Shown: positions 63,023 to 64,000 of the stretch, piece after piece | Position numbering within the stretch: position 1 is the stretch's first letter | Layout of the letters: the number at the start of each line of letters is the position of its first letter | Origin: Pseudomonas sp. CFBP13508 | GTDB taxonomy: Bacteria; Pseudomonadota; Gammaproteobacteria; Pseudomonadales; Pseudomonadaceae | Length of the DNA: 64,000 bases | Direction of reading: 5' to 3' | NCBI RefSeq assembly: GCF_005233515.1 | Contig: NZ_QFZZ01000001.1 | Location: forward strand, 1 to 64,000 | Program-made: the position numbers and the translations under genes | The notes under the pieces: generated by a model | The model's database searches: none | Told to the model about the DNA's origin: nothing | What the model saw: only the letters and a program-made list of their open reading frames with translations

Positions 63023-63967
63023 ATGCATCGAGTCGGCTATCTGCTCACGGAAGGTTTCCAGGTCATGGCGCTGGCGACCCAGTCGGTGTTCGAGTTCGCC
63101 AACATCGTCACGGGCAAAGCCGTGTACAAGGTGCAGAATTTTTCCCAGGCCGGCGGCATCGTCAGCTCCTCGCTGGGCTTGCACGTCGATACGTTGCCAC
63201 TGACGCAGGCGGGGCTGGCCGACAGTTGGCTGGTGGCTGGCACGCTGACTCCGCTGACGCCGCCCGATGCTGACGTGCTGCAAAGCGTGCGCGGGCTCGC
63301 CGACGGCGCACGCCGCGTGGCCGGCATCTGCACCGGCTCGTTCGTATTGGCGCAGGCTGGTGTGCTGGATAACCGCCGCGTGACCACGCACTGGGCGTTC
63401 GCCCCGGCGCTGCGCAGGATGCATCCGTCGGTGAATGTCGAGGACGACCGCATCTTCATCATCGACGGTCCGGTGTGGACATCGGCGGGCATGACCGCTG
63501 GTGTCGACATGGCGCTGGGTATGGTCGAGAAGGATCTGGGCAGCGAAATCGCCCGCTCGGTCGCCCATCGACTGGTGATGCATCAGCGTAGGTCCGGAGG
63601 CCAGTCGCAGCATTCTGAACTGCTCTCGCTGTCGCCCAAATCCGACCGCATTCAGAGTGCGCTGGATTACGCGCGCAAGCACCTCAATCGCCCGCTGAGC
63701 GTCGAAGAACTGGCCGAAGTGGTGCACCTGAGTCCGCGGCAATTCACCCGCGTGTTCACCGCCGAAACCGGCCAGTCTCCAGCCAAGGCGATAGAGAGCC
63801 TGCGCCTGGAAGCGGCGCGTTTGCTGATCGAGCAGAGCAGTCACAGTCTGGATGTAGTCGCCAGGGAAACCGGGTTTCGTGACCGCCGGCACATGCGCGA
63901 GGTGTTCATGCGCGGCTTTGGCGTGCCGCCGCAGGCGGTACGGCGGGATTCGCGGCGGATGGTATGA
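63023..63967 (+). CDS. GlxA family regulator (DJ-1/PfpI plus AraC domain)
   Basis: The 314-residue protein has a DJ-1/PfpI-like domain (VAGICTGSFVLAQAGVLDNRRVTTHWAF near 110) and a C-terminal AraC domain (LSVEELAEVVHLSPRQFTRVFT and LDVVARETGFRDRRHMREVF). It is divergent from the SDR gene with 116 bases between, so it is its probable regulator. It is complete; only 33 bases follow before the window ends. Confidence 0.9.
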   Translation: MHRVGYLLTEGFQVMALATQSVFEFANIVTGKAVYKVQNFSQAGGIVSSSLGLHVDTLPLTQAGLADSWLVAGTLTPLTPPDADVLQSVRGLADGARRVAGICTGSFVLAQAGVLDNRRVTTHWAFAPALRRMHPSVNVEDDRIFIIDGPVWTSAGMTAGVDMALGMVEKDLGSEIARSVAHRLVMHQRRSGGQSQHSELLSLSPKSDRIQSALDYARKHLNRPLSVEELAEVVHLSPRQFTRVFTAETGQSPAKAIESLRLEAARLLIEQSSHSLDVVARETGFRDRRHMREVFMRGFGVPPQAVRRDSRRMV

Positions 63968-64000
63968 CGTGACCAGGGTCTACGAAAAAATGTTGATCCC

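Overview
The window reads as a chromosomal segment of a Pseudomonas of the P. fluorescens group. The grounds are the protein families (a D-galactose 1-dehydrogenase that I recognise as the P. fluorescens type, TrmK, DUF6124-type proteins, many AraC and SDR proteins), the high GC coding bias and the interspersed REP/REPIN elements. The species is not resolved. I see no tRNA, rRNA, integrase, transposase or CRISPR array, so this is ordinary accessory chromosome with small mobile-looking patches rather than a prophage or island.

Layout. 0-11 kb: LtaS-like sulfatase, orphan ABC substrate-binding protein, XRE regulator with membrane partner, Sco/PCu(A)C copper operon, galactose dehydrogenase, a Fic/antitoxin pair, a YcaC-type hydrolase, an XRE-cupin regulator and a B3/4-domain protein. 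11.1-11.6 kb: four REPINs in tandem. 11.6-18.2 kb: three SDR oxidoreductases with AraC and LysR regulators, closed by a second copy of the YcaC gene that carries the same leader. 18.3-20.9 kb: TrmK, zinc alcohol dehydrogenase, two small proteins. 20.9-28.4 kb: a complete trans-4-hydroxy-L-proline catabolic operon (permease, epimerase, deaminase, semialdehyde dehydrogenase, FAD dehydrogenase) with a divergent PAS-AraC regulator. 28.4-31.2 kb: LysE exporter, AraC regulator, a structured intergenic region with a 32-codon ORF, and a repeat-containing secreted peptide. 31.2-36 kb: a carbohydrate operon (MFS, TIM-barrel isomerase, Gfo/Idh/MocA dehydrogenase) under a divergent LacI regulator with a perfect 18-bp operator.

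36-51 kb: MscS channel, CinA-type amidohydrolase cluster, alcohol dehydrogenase with a coupled small lipoprotein, MFS/HxlR pair, VOC protein, a LysR gene broken by a stop codon, purine permease plus deaminase, methyltransferase, MBL hydrolase and NADH dehydrogenase-like protein. 51-54 kb is the most unusual part: two DUF6124-type paralogues, the upstream one without a normal start codon but preceded by a long multi-helix RNA-like leader and a short upstream ORF, then an orphan nuclease-toxin C-terminus with two tandem immunity-like paralogues. 54-64 kb: a signalling block (stand-alone receiver, GlxA-type regulator, FixJ-like regulator, an 1824-residue kinase-like/AAA/GAF/PAS/histidine-kinase fusion) and a divergent SDR/GlxA-type regulator pair.

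The best leads for something undescribed are the leader/upstream-ORF/DUF6124 unit at 52.1-52.5 kb, the toxin cassette at 52.5-53.9 kb, the 32-codon ORF with a hidden ribosome-binding site at 30.5 kb, and the Fic protein whose catalytic motif lacks its second arginine. Family names come from reading the sequence and memory; no database search was run.
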